Below are positions 5,495 through 5,768 of a stretch of DNA of 5,768 nucleotides, piece after piece. The notes beneath the pieces were generated by a model, which saw only the letters and a program-made list of their open reading frames with translations, was not told where the DNA came from and made no database searches. This stretch comes from JAENVT01 sp043758005 (GTDB lineage: Bacteria > Actinomycetota > Acidimicrobiia > Acidimicrobiales > Ilumatobacteraceae). The position numbers were made by a program, and so were the translations under genes. The stretch's first letter is position 1; each line of letters begins with the position of its first letter. The DNA lies in the NCBI GenBank assembly GCA_043758005.1, contig JAYVOI010000090.1, positions 1 through 5,768 on the forward strand. The letters run 5' to 3'.

Positions 5495-5768
5495 GTGACC
5501 ACTGAGCTACTCCGCAACCTCGGCTCCGATCCGGTACGCCTGGTCGCCTTGGAAGCCGTGCACAACTTCCGTGACCTCGGCGGCTACCAGACAGCCGATG
5601 GCCGCGTCACCCTGTGGCGCACCCTGTTCCGGGCCGATGGCCTCTACCGGCTGACCCCGACCGATGTCGTCACGCTCGAGCCACTCGGCCTGCAGACCGT
5701 GATCGACCTGCGTAGCGACACCGAGCTCGACGAGCGCGGCCGCTTCCCGGTCGACGCTCACCCGGTGG
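5495..5768 (+). CDS. Tyrosine-protein phosphatase-like protein (Y_phosphatase3/PtpB type), N-terminal fragment
   Basis: The frame opens at GTG 5495 and runs off the right edge after 91 residues. The visible part has the N-terminal hallmarks of the bacterial PtpB-type dual-specificity/tyrosine phosphatase family: NFRDLGGY (24-31), a WRTLFRADGL segment (41-50) matching the family's FRS-type motif, and VIDLRSDTEL (69-78). These proteins hydrolyse phosphotyrosine, phosphoserine/threonine or phosphoinositide esters through a Cys-based P-loop (HCxxGKDRTG type). That loop lies downstream of the window, so catalytic competence cannot be judged. The family call rests on three ordered motifs. GTG 5495 is preferred because of the -10 box six bases upstream and because it places NFRDLGG at the usual distance from the N-terminus. 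Confidence 0.85.
   Translation, partial: MTTELLRNLGSDPVRLVALEAVHNFRDLGGYQTADGRVTLWRTLFRADGLYRLTPTDVVTLEPLGLQTVIDLRSDTELDERGRFPVDAHPV

Overview
The window is high-GC, ordinary chromosomal DNA with densely packed genes and many GTG starts. An ethylmalonyl-CoA mutase, a leucyl/phenylalanyl-tRNA-protein transferase, a stand-alone short 3-hydroxyacyl-CoA dehydrogenase and several apparently leaderless genes together suggest a free-living, aerobic actinobacterium, possibly of the Acidimicrobiia (Ilumatobacter-like). That placement is inference from gene style and remembered families, not a database match. I see no mobile element, CRISPR array, rRNA or tRNA.

Layout. Bases 1-287 (+) hold the C-terminal end of a Thr-rich LysM protein. 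Bases 298-1002 (+) encode a 234-residue protein with a probable Fe(II)/2-oxoglutarate oxygenase facial triad and no recognised substrate. It converges on the ethylmalonyl-CoA mutase gene ecm/meaA (2980-1004, -), with one base between the two stop codons. Bases 2981-3235 form the longest gap (about 255 bases). It holds a strong hairpin behind aat and an AT-richer block that should carry the ecm promoter. Next comes a two-gene minus-strand unit, transcribed hbd-like dehydrogenase (4752-3898) then aat (3892-3236), with 5 bases between them. A compact divergent promoter region (4753-4807) separates it from a plus-strand HD-domain phosphohydrolase gene (4808-5428). The start of a tyrosine-phosphatase-like gene (5495 onward, +) runs off the window.

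How the genes fit together. The clearest metabolic theme is short-chain acyl-CoA chemistry. The dehydrogenase interconverts 3-hydroxyacyl-CoA and 3-oxoacyl-CoA (probably 3-hydroxybutyryl/acetoacetyl-CoA). Ecm converts ethylmalonyl-CoA to methylsuccinyl-CoA in the ethylmalonyl-CoA pathway, or supplies that branch for butyrate and crotonate metabolism. Crotonyl-CoA carboxylase/reductase, which would link them, is not in the window. Aat (N-degron tagging), the HD phosphohydrolase and the phosphatase-like protein have no evident link to this pathway.

The most interesting non-coding signal is repeated. Four of the five apparent transcription-unit starts have a TANNNT hexamer ending 6 or 7 bases before the initiation codon, and no separate ribosome binding site. 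This is the arrangement of leaderless actinobacterial transcripts. In one case the hexamer begins with the TAG stop codon of the preceding gene. I found no convincing new biological system; the best leads are the leaderless promoters, the divergent operator-like region and the unassigned oxygenase-like protein.
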